From: GCA-002779465 sp964596535
GTDB taxonomy: Bacteria > Desulfobacterota > Desulfobacteria > Desulfobacterales > UBA2156
DNA: 27,420 nt
Direction of reading: 5' to 3'
Assembly (NCBI GenBank): GCA_964596535.1
Contig: CAZQUR010000034.1
Location: forward strand, 1 to 27,420
The notes under the pieces were generated by a model. That model was not told where the DNA came from, made no database searches, and saw only the letters and a list, made by a program, of their open reading frames with translations. Position numbers and translations under genes: made by a program. Each line of letters begins with the position of its first letter. Within the stretch, counting starts at the first letter, position 1. This document shows, piece by piece, positions 1 through 7,742 of this stretch.

Positions 1-56
1 TGCGCGCCTTGCATCTGGAACTTTTTACTTTGCCATCCCAATTTCGATTTTTACGC

Positions 57-124
57 GTTCATCATTTTTGAAGTGTGAAAAGATCGTAAAAAGACTTTTA
101 AGAGTTCATCAATTGTGAAGTTTG
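57..124. repeat. Imperfect 21-bp direct repeat, 47-bp period
   Basis: Copies at 57-77 and 104-124 both begin GTTCATCA and share GAAGT near the end, matching at 18 of 21 positions. The 47-bp period is between four and five helical turns. It could be a pair of regulator sites or a decayed repeat; the sequence does not decide. Confidence 0.5.
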
Positions 125-200
125 TCCAAGAGTCAATAATAAGAATTATTTTGTGATTTTTTGTCTGTAATGTCAAGTTCTAATGGGATGTGATGGTTTT

Positions 201-223
201 AAGGCCGTTATGGGTATGGCCTT
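201..223 (+). promoter_or_regulatory. 5' UTR hairpin before the ATPase gene
   Basis: AAGGCC (201-206) and GGCCTT (218-223) form a six-pair stem with an 11-nt loop, about 50 nt before the ATG. There is no U-tract after it, so it does not look like a terminator. It may be a leader structure, or chance. Confidence 0.3.
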
Positions 224-270
224 GACTTTCGGCCGGCCGGCGGGTAGATAAATGTGAAAGAGGATTTCCG

Positions 271-2097
271 ATGCACCCTTCCAACGGCGATAAAAGCCCC
301 TTTTCCCTGAAGGCCGTCTGTGCTGTATTATACCAGAAGGGATTGATCTCCAAGGCCCAGGCCCAGCAGGTTTTGACCAAGGGGGTGATGCTTCAAAAGA
401 AGCGGGAGCGGGACGCGGAGGGCAAAGGGGCGCAGGCATCATCGGGGGCAGCCTCGGAGGAGTTTGCCGCCGTGGACCTGGTGGTGTCCTTGAACCTGGA
501 ACGGGCCGACAACCCCGCCCTGAAGCTGGATGAAGACGCGATCTACGAAACCCTGGCCGCGGCCTGGAACATTCCCTACCGGAAGATCGACCCCTTAAAA
601 CTCGATCTGAATCTGGTGACCACCACCATCCCCCGAACCTTTGCCCGGCGCCACCTGGTCCTTCCCATCGGCGTGAAAGACGGGGCCCTCACCGTGGCCA
701 CACCGGATCCCTTCAACATGGAGGCCCTGGACGACATCGCCCGGGCCAGCCTCATGAAAGTGTGTCCCGTGGTGAGCCCCAAAGGAGACATCGTCAAGCT
801 TATCGGGGAATTTTTCGGGTTCAAGCGCTCCATCTCCCAGGCGGAGATCCAGTTCGCCGGGCCCGTGGTGGACTTAGGCAACCTGGAGCAGTACGTGAAG
901 CTGCGGTCTTCGGACGAGCTGCCCGCCACGGACCAGCACATCGTCAACGCCGTCAATTACCTTTTCACCTATGCCTTCGAGCAGCGGGCCTCGGACATCC
1001 ACATCGAACCCAAGCGCAAGGTCAGCAAGGTGCGGATGCGCATCGACGGAGTGCTCCACAACGTCTATGATCTGCCCAAGACCGTCCACTCGGCCATCGT
1101 GAGCCGGATCAAGACCCTGTCCCGTATGGATATGGCGGAAAAGCGCCGGCCCCAGGACGGCCGCATCAAGATGGACAAGGGGGACGTGGAAGTGGAGATC
1201 CGTGTCTCCACCATTCCCGTGGCCTTCGGGGAAAAACTGGTGCTGCGCATCATGGACCCGGATATTTTGTTCCAGGACCTGGACCACCTGGGGTTTTCCA
1301 GCACGGACCTGATCCGGTACAACCACTTCATCAACATGCCCCACGGCATCGTTCTGGTGTGCGGCCCCACGGGGAGCGGGAAATCCACGACCCTGTACTC
1401 CACGCTGCGGACGATATCCTCGCCGGAGGTGAACGTCACCACCGTGGAGGATCCCATCGAAATGGTGCACGAGTCTTTCAACCAGATCGGGGTCCAGCCC
1501 ATGGCCGGGGTCACCTTTTCTTCCATTTTGCGCAACATCCTGCGCCAGGACCCGGACATCATCATGATCGGCGAGATGCGGGACCTGGAAACCGCGGAAA
1601 ACGCGGTCCAGGCGGCCCTCACCGGGCATCTGGTGCTCTCCACCCTGCACACCAACGATGCGGCGTCGGCCATCACGCGCCTTCTGGATCTCGGGGTGCC
1701 GCCGTTTTTGATCCAGTCCACCCTCATCGGGGTTTTGGGCCAGCGCCTGGTGCGAAAGATCTGCGTCCATTGCCAGGAAACCTTCGAGATGGATTCCTCG
1801 GAGTTAAGGGAGATGGGGCTCGATCCCGGAAGGGACGGGCGCATCGCCTTGAAGCGGGGGAAAGGTTGCCTCAAGTGCCGGGGGACCGGGTTTCTGGGGC
1901 GCACGGCGGTTTACGAGGTGCTCCCCTGCACCGATGCCATCAAGAAACAGATCGTCCCGAATGCGGATTTCAACACCATCCAGTCCATGGCCAAGCGGGA
2001 AGGGATGGTGACCTTGCGGGAAAACGCCGTCCGCAAGATGCTCGCCGGGGAGACCACCTACCCGGAAGTCCTCCGGGTCACCTGGGAGCAGGGGTAA
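271..2097 (+). CDS. GspE/PilB-family type II secretion / type IV pilus assembly ATPase
   Basis: Cytoplasmic hexameric ATPase that powers pseudopilus or type IV pilus assembly. The 608-residue protein has an N-terminal MshEN-type region (about 60-190; this domain binds c-di-GMP in some relatives). The N2 domain carries the SDIHIEP signature (about 241). The RecA-like core has Walker A GPTGSGKS (365-372), the Asp box TVEDPIE (391-397), Walker B around DPDIIMIGE (427-435) and the His box GHLVLSTLHTNDA (452-464). A zinc site is formed by C498/C501 and C533/C536. The ATG at 271 is preceded by AAAGAGGA at a normal distance. The gene is alone on its strand, with no pilus or secretion partners in view, so GspE and PilB cannot be told apart here. 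It converges with the next gene with only 21 nt between stop codons. Confidence 0.93.
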   Translation: MHPSNGDKSPFSLKAVCAVLYQKGLISKAQAQQVLTKGVMLQKKRERDAEGKGAQASSGAASEEFAAVDLVVSLNLERADNPALKLDEDAIYETLAAAWNIPYRKIDPLKLDLNLVTTTIPRTFARRHLVLPIGVKDGALTVATPDPFNMEALDDIARASLMKVCPVVSPKGDIVKLIGEFFGFKRSISQAEIQFAGPVVDLGNLEQYVKLRSSDELPATDQHIVNAVNYLFTYAFEQRASDIHIEPKRKVSKVRMRIDGVLHNVYDLPKTVHSAIVSRIKTLSRMDMAEKRRPQDGRIKMDKGDVEVEIRVSTIPVAFGEKLVLRIMDPDILFQDLDHLGFSSTDLIRYNHFINMPHGIVLVCGPTGSGKSTTLYSTLRTISSPEVNVTTVEDPIEMVHESFNQIGVQPMAGVTFSSILRNILRQDPDIIMIGEMRDLETAENAVQAALTGHLVLSTLHTNDAASAITRLLDLGVPPFLIQSTLIGVLGQRLVRKICVHCQETFEMDSSELREMGLDPGRDGRIALKRGKGCLKCRGTGFLGRTAVYEVLPCTDAIKKQIVPNADFNTIQSMAKREGMVTLRENAVRKMLAGETTYPEVLRVTWEQG

Positions 2098-2118
2098 GGC
2101 GTTTCTATCTGTCTTCGC

Positions 2119-3141
2119 TTATTCCATCAGACTCGGGGCGCGGAAACCGTTTCCGGGGACGACCTGGCGGTCCGACTGGGTGATGACCACGGCGGAGGCG
2201 TGTTCATCGGCCGAAAGCACCAGGAGGGTCCCGAAATCGATGGGTCCCACGGTGACTTCCTTCCCGGTGTCGGGTTTTACCCGCTGTTCGTTTGTGCAGA
2301 TGAGGTACTGCTGCCCGGCGGCGACACCGTCTTGTTGTCCCTTGTCGATGAACGCAATGTGGCCGTCTCCCATTAATGTGAGCCCTTCTTCGGAGGCGAG
2401 GATGGTTCCGTGCAGATCCTTTTGGCACCGGGCCAGGGGAATCACGGGAGAGCGTTTTTCGTAGGGCATCACCCGGTCATCGAGCCGGATCCGGCGATAC
2501 GATTTGATCACCGTGGCGATGGCATAGTCGGGTTTGACGTCCGTGACTTCCACCACGCCGGTGAGCAGGTGCTGGAGGCCCACGTCGGGCGGCGCAACGG
2601 TGCCGGGGAGGGGAAGGACCCGGAAAAGGGTGTACCGGCCGCCGGCGGTAAAGGCGTCTGCTTCCGCCTTCCACAAAAAGACCTTGTCCCCCTCGGCAAT
2701 GAGGGCTTTGTCTCCCATCACCTTGAACAGGGACCCCAGGGGTGTCACCGGTTCGGACCGGACAAAGCCAACGCCCTCAATGGGGGAAAAGAGCGTGAAC
2801 GGGGCTTTGGTTTCCGGGAGCGGAAGGGCGAGCAGGCGGGTGGGGATCTTCTTGTTTCCGGATTTTTGAAACAGGCGGATCCGTTCCCCTGCGATCAGGT
2901 CATGGGGATTTTTGACGTGGGTATTTTCCTTCCAAAGCTGGGGCCAATAGGCCTCGGAATCAAAGTAACGCTTGGCGATTCCGGCCAGGCTGTCTCCCTT
3001 TTTTGCGGTGTAATAAATGCCGAATTCATAGGGAAGATCCTGTTCCGCCTCCTGGGCCGGGGCGGGAAAAGCAAAACAAACCACCACCGCGGATACCAGG
3101 ATCGCTTTAAACACACGGGAAAATGCGGATGCATGGGGCAT
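2119..3141 (-). CDS. Secreted LysM-domain protein
   Basis: This 340-residue protein starts with a typical signal peptide (basic start, hydrophobic stretch about 12-27, Ala-rich cleavage region ending APAQ). A single LysM domain follows at about 40-92 (YTAKKGDSLAGIAKRYF), which in this family binds peptidoglycan. The remaining 250 residues have no motif I recognise. They are likely an export or cell-wall associated domain common in LysM proteins of sulfate-reducer-type bacteria. AGAGG lies six nt before the ATG. It follows groEL on the same strand, but the strong terminator at 3232-3265 lies between them, so it should have its own promoter. Role in the envelope is inferred. Confidence 0.8.
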   Translation of the reverse strand: MPHASAFSRVFKAILVSAVVVCFAFPAPAQEAEQDLPYEFGIYYTAKKGDSLAGIAKRYFDSEAYWPQLWKENTHVKNPHDLIAGERIRLFQKSGNKKIPTRLLALPLPETKAPFTLFSPIEGVGFVRSEPVTPLGSLFKVMGDKALIAEGDKVFLWKAEADAFTAGGRYTLFRVLPLPGTVAPPDVGLQHLLTGVVEVTDVKPDYAIATVIKSYRRIRLDDRVMPYEKRSPVIPLARCQKDLHGTILASEEGLTLMGDGHIAFIDKGQQDGVAAGQQYLICTNEQRVKPDTGKEVTVGPIDFGTLLVLSADEHASAVVITQSDRQVVPGNGFRAPSLME

Positions 3142-3231
3142 GGCAGACCTCTTTTTTTGGATGTTGACGAAAGGTCCCGGCTTAGTTACGGATTAATATT
3201 TCAAGAAATCGAAGATCTGTCAAGATCAATG

Positions 3232-3265
3232 AAAAACGCCCCCACCGTTTCCGGTGAGGGCGTTT
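3232..3265 (-). terminator. Intrinsic terminator after groEL
   Basis: Arms at 3234-3247 and 3252-3265 pair over 14 positions with one C/A mismatch, closed by a four-base loop that reads GAAA on the minus strand. Minus-strand transcription then meets TTTTTC. It lies about 35 nt after the groEL stop and should end the groES-groEL transcript. Confidence 0.88.
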
Positions 3266-3299
3266 GCGTCTTGAGGCGATGGGTAGTAAAAAGGGGCGA

Positions 3300-4958
3300 T
3301 TACATCATGCCGCCCATACCGCCCATACCGCCCATACCGCCCATGCCACCGCCGCCCGGCGGCATCGGCATGTCTTTCTTTTCCTCGGGTTTTTCCGCCA
3401 CCATGGCCTCCGTGGTGAGCATGAGGGCCGATACGCTGGCGGCGTTCTGCAGGGCCATGCGTACGACCTTGGTGGGATCGATGACACCGGCCGCGATGAG
3501 GTCTTCGTAATTGTTGCTTTCGGCGTTGAACCCGTAGGCGTCTTTTCCTTCCAGGACCTTGTTCAGGACCACGGAGCCCTCGAACCCGGCGTTTTCGGCG
3601 ATCAGGCGCAGGGGGGCTTCGATGGCCTTGCGGATGACTTTCACGCCCAGCTTCTGGTCGGCCTTGATCTTGATCTTATCGAGGGCTTCGACACAGCGCA
3701 CCAGGGCCACGCCGCCGCCGGGGACGATCCCTTCCTCCACGGCCGCCCGGGTGGCGTTGAGGGCGTCTTCCACCCGCGCCTTCTTTTCCTTCATCTCGGT
3801 CTCGGTGGCGGCGCCCACATTGATGACGGCGACACCGCCCACCAGCTTGGCCAGGCGCTCCTGGAGCTTTTCCCGGTCATAGTCGGAGGTGGTCTCGTCG
3901 ATCTGGGCCCGGATCTGTTTCACCCGGCCTTCGAGGGCGGAGCGGGAGCCGGCGCCGTCCACGATGGTGGTGTTGTCTTTGTCGATGGTGATCCGTTTGG
4001 CGTTTCCGAGATCGGAAAGGCTCAGGCTCTCCAGCTTGATCCCCAGGTCTTCGGAGACGACCTGGCCGCCCGTCAGCACGGCGATGTCTTCCAGCATGGC
4101 TTTCCGGCGGTCGCCGAATCCCGGGGCCTTCACGGCCGCCACGTGGAGGGTGCCGCGCAGCTTATTGACCACCAGGGTGGCCAGGGCTTCGCCTTCCACG
4201 TCCTCGGAGATGATCAGCAGGGGGCGTCCGGTCTTGGCCACCTGTTCCAGGACGGGGAGCAGGTCTTTCATGTTGCTGATTTTCTTTTCGTTGATGAGGA
4301 TGTAGGGATCCTCGAGAGAGACGACCATTTTTTCCGGATCGGTGATGAAATAGGGGGAGATGTAACCCCGGTCGAACTGCATGCCTTCCACCACCTCGAG
4401 GGTGGTTTCCATGCCCTTGGCTTCTTCCACCGTGATCACGCCTTCTTTCCCCACCTTGTTCATGGCCTCGGCGATGATGTTCCCGATGGTCTCGTCGTTG
4501 TTGGCGGAGATGGTCCCCACCTGGGCGATCTCCCGCTGGTCCTTGGTGGGTTTGCTCATGCTCTGAAGCTCTTTGACCGCCACTTCCACGGCCTTTTCGA
4601 TGCCGCGCTTGATGGCCATGGGGTTGTTTCCGGCCGCCACCAGTTTCTGGCCTTCTTCGTAAATCGATCGGGCCAGCACGGTGGCTGTGGTGGTGCCGTC
4701 ACCGGCCATATCGCTCGTCTTGCTGGCGACTTCCTTCACCATTTGGGCGCCCATGTTCTCGAACTTGTCTTCCAGTTCGATCTCCTTGGCCACGGTGACG
4801 CCGTCCTTGGTGACGGTGGGGGAACCCCAGGATTTTTCCAAAACCACGTTTCTGCCTTTGGGCCCGAGGGTCACCGCTACGGCGTCGGAAAGGGTCCGGA
4901 TGCCGTTGAGCATGGCTTCCCGGGCCTTCATGTCGTACTTGATCAATTTTGCTGCCAT
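3300..4958 (-). CDS. groEL: Chaperonin GroEL (Hsp60)
   Basis: The 60-kDa chaperonin subunit that forms the double-ring folding chamber with GroES. The reading frame gives a full-length GroEL of 552 residues starting MAAKLIKYD. It has the ATP-site region GPKGRNVVLEKSWGSPTVTKDG and the conserved AGDGTTTATVLA segment, and ends in a Gly-Gly-Met repeat tail. I chose the ATG at 4958 over an in-frame GTG at 4964. GGAGGA (4967-4972) is 8 nt from the ATG but only 2 nt from the GTG, and family members start MAAK. It lies 28 nt downstream of groES in the standard groES-groEL operon, and a strong terminator follows it. Confidence 0.98.
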   Translation of the reverse strand: MAAKLIKYDMKAREAMLNGIRTLSDAVAVTLGPKGRNVVLEKSWGSPTVTKDGVTVAKEIELEDKFENMGAQMVKEVASKTSDMAGDGTTTATVLARSIYEEGQKLVAAGNNPMAIKRGIEKAVEVAVKELQSMSKPTKDQREIAQVGTISANNDETIGNIIAEAMNKVGKEGVITVEEAKGMETTLEVVEGMQFDRGYISPYFITDPEKMVVSLEDPYILINEKKISNMKDLLPVLEQVAKTGRPLLIISEDVEGEALATLVVNKLRGTLHVAAVKAPGFGDRRKAMLEDIAVLTGGQVVSEDLGIKLESLSLSDLGNAKRITIDKDNTTIVDGAGSRSALEGRVKQIRAQIDETTSDYDREKLQERLAKLVGGVAVINVGAATETEMKEKKARVEDALNATRAAVEEGIVPGGGVALVRCVEALDKIKIKADQKLGVKVIRKAIEAPLRLIAENAGFEGSVVLNKVLEGKDAYGFNAESNNYEDLIAAGVIDPTKVVRMALQNAASVSALMLTTEAMVAEKPEEKKDMPMPPGGGGMGGMGGMGGMGGMM

Positions 4959-4986
4959 CTTCACATTCCTCCATTCACAATTTAAT

Positions 4987-5274
4987 TTATTCGATAATTC
5001 CCAAGACGTCGTCTTCGCGCATCATGAGGTACTCTTTCCCCTCGATCTTCACTTCCGTGCCGGCGTACTTGCCGAAGAGGATCCGGTCGCCCTTTTTCAC
5101 ATCCAGAGGCATCCGCTTCCCGTTTTCATCCAGCTTGCCGCTTCCCACGGCGATGACCTTGCCCTCGGCGGGCTTTTCCTTGGCCGTGTCCGGGATGATG
5201 ATCCCGCCCTTGGTTTTCTGTTCTTCTTCCACACGTTCCACCAAAATCCGGTCCTGCAATGGCTTCAGTTTCAT
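4987..5274 (-). CDS. groES: Co-chaperonin GroES (Hsp10)
   Basis: A 95-residue lid protein of the GroEL chamber. It has the usual start MKLKPLQDRILVERVEEEQKTKGGIIIPDTAKEKP, which contains the mobile loop, and the usual end YLMMREDDVLGIIE. Length and sequence match the family throughout. A strong Shine-Dalgarno tract (GGAGAGAGGAG) precedes the ATG. It is the first gene of the groES-groEL operon. No CIRCE element (TTAGCACTC-N9-GAGTGCTAA) is visible upstream, so HrcA control is not supported. Heat induction, if present, would need another mechanism. Confidence 0.98.
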   Translation of the reverse strand: MKLKPLQDRILVERVEEEQKTKGGIIIPDTAKEKPAEGKVIAVGSGKLDENGKRMPLDVKKGDRILFGKYAGTEVKIEGKEYLMMREDDVLGIIE

Positions 5275-5537
5275 GATCTCCTCTCTCCTTTTTCATTTGT
5301 ATGGATTTTTTGTGGGTCAACATCCGATCCACGATTTAAGATATAAATTTTTTGCAGATCGTAATCATTTATCCGACCTTGTAAAGGCCTTGACGTAAAA
5401 AAATTTTGTGAAAATTGACCGCGTTCACCGCAAAAGGCCGCCGCAAAAAGGCCATCACCCGTGGAAACCCAAAGACGACAGGCCGTGTGCATTCGAATCG
5501 GGTGAACGCAATAAGGGCAGGTTAAAAGACCGTTCGC
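5275..5537. other. Intergenic region upstream of groES
   Basis: This 263-nt non-coding stretch must hold the groES-groEL promoter on the minus strand. The half nearest groES is AT-rich. The far half contains two adjacent near-copies of CCGCAAAAGGCC (5428-5453) and a 9-bp inverted repeat GCGTTCACC (5421-5429) / GGTGAACGC (5501-5509). I see no CIRCE and no convincing sigma-32 or sigma-70 hexamer pair. The inverted repeat could be an operator or a transcript fold. Confidence 0.5.
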
Positions 5538-5822
5538 CTAAGCATCGGATTTTTTGGATGCGCCGGTATCCGATGCGGTGTTTTCCGTGCTCTTGGATTC
5601 GGTCTTTGCTTTTTTCTCGGAAGCGCCCTGGGTGCTCTTGGATCGATTGGCATAATCGGTCACATACCAACCCGTGCCTTTAAGGTGAAAAGCGCTTTGG
5701 GAAATGAGTTTTCGAAGCCTCCCCGAGCAGTGACGGCATCGGGTCAGCGGTTTGTCGGAAAATTTTTGAAACGCCTCTTCTATCTGGCCGCATTGGGCGC
5801 ATTCATACTCGTAGACCGGCAT
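5538..5822 (-). CDS. FmdB-family zinc-ribbon protein
   Basis: A small protein of the FmdB putative regulatory family. It starts MPVYEYEC and has one zinc ribbon made by C8/C11 and C29/C32, then the conserved family stretch FHLKGTGWYVTDYA. The last 35 residues are a low-complexity Lys/Ser/Thr tail. I place the start at the ATG at 5822, not the in-frame GTG at 5831, because AGGAGG is only 2 nt from the GTG and about 11 nt from the ATG, and the family begins MPxYEY. The molecular role is not established; the name derives from a gene near formamidase operons. It lies 263 nt upstream of groES on the same strand. Confidence 0.88.
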   Translation of the reverse strand: MPVYEYECAQCGQIEEAFQKFSDKPLTRCRHCSGRLRKLISQSAFHLKGTGWYVTDYANRSKSTQGASEKKAKTESKSTENTASDTGASKKSDA

Positions 5823-5881
5823 TCTCGGCACAACCTCCTATGGTTCCTGTCGTTTTCAACTTGTCAGAGTATAATGCCGTT

Positions 5882-6469
5882 TCAGGACTTGTCAAGAAAA
5901 ATGGGATCGTGTTCGATTTCGTCAAAGGGAGCGCGCCACAACCGGTAGTAGTTCAGGACGGCGTCCATACCGGGTATGGGTGCTTCCTTCAGGATTTCAT
6001 GGGTTTTTTCATGGACCCGCTGTTCTTCGGCCAGTTTTTCCGCCTCCGTGGCCACGAAATTCTGCAGAAACCGGATGAACCGGACGATATGGATCAACTC
6101 GTGGGTGACGATGTATAAGTTAAAGGGATAAAGGGTGATCCAGGGGTGCTTTTCAATGACCGAAAGGATGCTGTGGTCCTGGAGGCAGATGGTATACAGA
6201 TCGATGGCTCGGGATCCCAGGGGGGCGTCTCCCCGATGCCCCCGGTAGTGGATGATCTGGGCAAAGGGGCCGTGGACGATTTCCTCCGGGGAAAGATCAT
6301 TCAGGGTCTTGAGGTCATACCGGCGGTTCAGCCACTGGTTGGAGGACAGCTTGAAATGGTTGCTCACCAACTCCTCGGCCAGCGCCGCGGCATTCCGGAC
6401 GGTCTTGGCCTGGTCCGGATCGAACCGGGCCAGGGGCTTTTTTCGGGTGCCGGGCATCGCCGGTTTCAC
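5882..6469 (-). CDS. Uncharacterised protein with a HExxH (zincin-like) motif
   Basis: A 195-residue protein I do not recognise. Its clearest feature is HELIH (H123, E124, H127) in a hydrophobic helix-like stretch (LYPFNLYIVTHELIHIVRF), the classic zinc-metallopeptidase signature. It is followed by a charged Glu/Lys/His-rich segment (142-158) that could supply a third ligand. There is no signal peptide or membrane segment, so it should be cytoplasmic. The GTG at 6469 is a weak start with only GGTGAG just upstream; the ATG at 6457 is a fair alternative. The next gene downstream is the FmdB protein, 59 nt away. Metal binding or proteolysis is inferred from the motif alone. Confidence 0.72.
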   Translation of the reverse strand: MKPAMPGTRKKPLARFDPDQAKTVRNAAALAEELVSNHFKLSSNQWLNRRYDLKTLNDLSPEEIVHGPFAQIIHYRGHRGDAPLGSRAIDLYTICLQDHSILSVIEKHPWITLYPFNLYIVTHELIHIVRFIRFLQNFVATEAEKLAEEQRVHEKTHEILKEAPIPGMDAVLNYYRLWRAPFDEIEHDPIFLDKS

Positions 6470-6494
6470 GGGCTCACCATAAAAAAAGTAGTGC

Positions 6495-6523
6495 TGGACA
6501 ACGGCTGTAAAAGGTGTTAAATT
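6495..6523 (+). promoter_or_regulatory. Candidate sigma-70 promoter for the small COX24-type gene
   Basis: TGGACA (6495-6500) and TAAATT (6518-6523) are separated by 17 nt, a good -35 but only a moderate -10. The transcript would start near 6530 and carry a small leader hairpin, CCCATA (6559-6564) with TATGGG (6570-6575), before the ribosome binding site. Confidence 0.4.
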
Positions 6524-6604
6524 TTATTTTTACGGCGTTTTCGAAAATCCGAGTTGTCCCCATAAATGATATGGGAGAAATCCATAAGGACTGGAGGTGA
6601 GTGT

Positions 6605-6703
6605 TTGGGCAGCGTAATCAAAAAACGACGGAAAAAAATGAGAAAGCATAAACATCGAAAGTTACTCGCCCGTACGCGGCACCAGCGAAGAAAGCTCAAA
6701 TAG
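6605..6703 (+). CDS. 32-residue basic AURKAIP1/COX24-domain protein (probable ribosome-associated)
   Basis: A tiny gene starting with TTG. GGAGGTG at 6593-6599 puts its GGAGG core 7 nt from the start codon. The product begins MGSVIKKRRKKMRKHKHRK and ends QRRKLK; 17 of its 32 residues are Lys or Arg. The KKRRKKMRKHKHRK core is the hallmark of the AURKAIP1/COX24 domain, known from mitochondrial ribosomal protein mS38 and from very short bacterial proteins. By that homology it probably binds the small ribosomal subunit. The gene is complete: candidate promoter 5', TAG stop, and a 17-bp intrinsic terminator 21 nt after the stop. It is a single-gene transcript between the divergent HExxH gene and the convergent hflC. 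Identification rests on recognising the motif; no search was run. Confidence 0.86.
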   Translation: MGSVIKKRRKKMRKHKHRKLLARTRHQRRKLK

Positions 6704-6723
6704 TTAAATTAAGGTCCGGGTAT

Positions 6724-6770
6724 AAAGCATCCCTGTCCCGCTCCGGGATAGGGATGCTTTGTTTTGCTTT
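6724..6770 (+). terminator. Intrinsic terminator of the COX24-type gene
   Basis: A 17-bp stem (6724-6740 with 6744-6760, one G-U pair, 3-nt loop) is followed by GTTTTGCTTTT. On the minus strand there is no U-tract, so it serves the plus-strand gene, although it may also slow transcription leaving hflC (stop at 6786). Confidence 0.9.
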
Positions 6771-6785
6771 TCTCCAAAAGGCGGT

Positions 6786-7742
6786 TTACCGGATTCTGGC
6801 TGGCTCGTTGTATCCTTTCAGGTATTTCAGGAATTCCGAGTCCGTGGAAAGGACAAGTGAACTTTCCTTGTCCAGGGACATGTTGTAGATTTCCAGGGTC
6901 TTGGTGAAGGAATAAAATTCCGGGTCGAGCCCGTGGGCGGCGGCATAAATCTTGGTGGCCTCGGCGTCGGCCTCTCCACTGATCTCCTGGGCCCTCTGGT
7001 AAGCCTCGGAGGTGATCTGTTTCAAATCGCGGTCCTTTTCACCCTCAATCTTCCGGGCCTCCCCCCGGCCTTCGGAGCGAAACTTTTCGGCGATCTGTTT
7101 CCGCTCGGCGATCATCCGGTTGTAAACGGACTTGCGCACGTCTTCCACGTAGTTGAGCCGGGAAATCTTGACGTCTTCCAGCTGGATGCCGAACTCGGCC
7201 AGCTTGGGCTTGGCCTGCTCCAGGATCCCCTTGGTGATTTGGGCCCGGCCGGTGGTGACCATGTATCCGGAAGGCCGTTCTTTTTTCAGGTCTTCAAAAC
7301 CGACTTCCAGGGTATCGAGGTTTCTGTTCGTCAAGCGTACCGTCTCGATGAGGCGGTACGAGGTGATGAAGTTGCGGATGGACGGGTCGATGATGTCGTC
7401 CAGGCGTCCCAGGGCGCTCACCAAATCATTGATAGTCTGGAAAAACAACACCGGATCCACGATACGCCACCGGGCAAAGGCGTCCACCCAGAGGTAGGTC
7501 TTGTCCAGGGTGGGAATCTGCCCGGGATCCCCGTCCCAGTCCAAAAGATTTTTGGGAAAGTAATTGGTGAGTTGGATGAACGGCAGCTTGAAGTACAGAC
7601 CGGGTTCGGTCTTGGGATCGCCCGCGACTTTCCCGAACTGGGTGACCACCACCTGCTCCCTTTCATCCACGGTGTACGCCGAGTTGTAGATTAAAAAAGC
7701 GACGACAGCCAAGACGATAATGATTAAAGGCTTTGATTTCAT
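6786..7742 (-). CDS. hflC: HflC, membrane SPFH protein regulating FtsH protease
   Basis: A 318-residue SPFH/band 7 protein with an N-terminal membrane anchor (about 5-20) and the bulk outside the inner membrane, as in the HflK-HflC complex that encloses FtsH and modulates its proteolysis. Typical features are VDEREQVVVTQFGK just after the anchor, the region with Y-N-R-M-I-A-E-R-K, and the Ala/Glu-rich segment SEGRGEARKIEGEKDRDLK, which in the family forms long helices. The end (SLDKESSLVLSTDSEFLKYL) also matches HflC. Its start overlaps the hflK stop by 4 nt (ATGA), so the two are translationally coupled. Confidence 0.95.
   Translation of the reverse strand: MKSKPLIIIVLAVVAFLIYNSAYTVDEREQVVVTQFGKVAGDPKTEPGLYFKLPFIQLTNYFPKNLLDWDGDPGQIPTLDKTYLWVDAFARWRIVDPVLFFQTINDLVSALGRLDDIIDPSIRNFITSYRLIETVRLTNRNLDTLEVGFEDLKKERPSGYMVTTGRAQITKGILEQAKPKLAEFGIQLEDVKISRLNYVEDVRKSVYNRMIAERKQIAEKFRSEGRGEARKIEGEKDRDLKQITSEAYQRAQEISGEADAEATKIYAAAHGLDPEFYSFTKTLEIYNMSLDKESSLVLSTDSEFLKYLKGYNEPARIR

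Larger units (their letters stand above)
1..270. other. AT-rich non-coding leader upstream of the secretion ATPase
   Basis: I see no credible coding region here. The stretch is AT-rich compared with the genes that follow and contains an imperfect direct repeat, an AT-only hairpin (AATAAT/ATTATT around 135-150) and a GC-rich hairpin close to the start codon. It probably carries the promoter and leader of the ATPase gene. I could not assign a -35/-10 pair with confidence. I looked for the conserved parts of a GEMM c-di-GMP riboswitch because the downstream ATPase type can bind c-di-GMP, and did not find them. Confidence 0.6.

Noticed and set aside
1..270. c-di-GMP (GEMM) riboswitch upstream of the MshEN-type ATPase
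   Set aside because: None of the conserved GEMM core elements are visible; only a simple six-pair hairpin is present.
3301..3350. Short tandem repeat at the start of the groEL region
   Set aside because: It is the coding sequence of the normal Gly-Gly-Met tail of GroEL.
3264..4985. 573-codon open frame opposite groEL
   Set aside because: It is the His/Gly/Asp-rich antisense shadow of a GC-rich gene; the minus-strand frame is unmistakable GroEL.
5275..5537. CIRCE/HrcA operator before groES
   Set aside because: No TTAGCACTC/GAGTGCTAA pair, even allowing a few mismatches.
6517..6699. 60-codon minus-strand frame over the COX24-type gene
   Set aside because: It is antisense to a short gene with a clear ribosome binding site and terminator; its composition is what the Lys/Arg codons produce when reversed.
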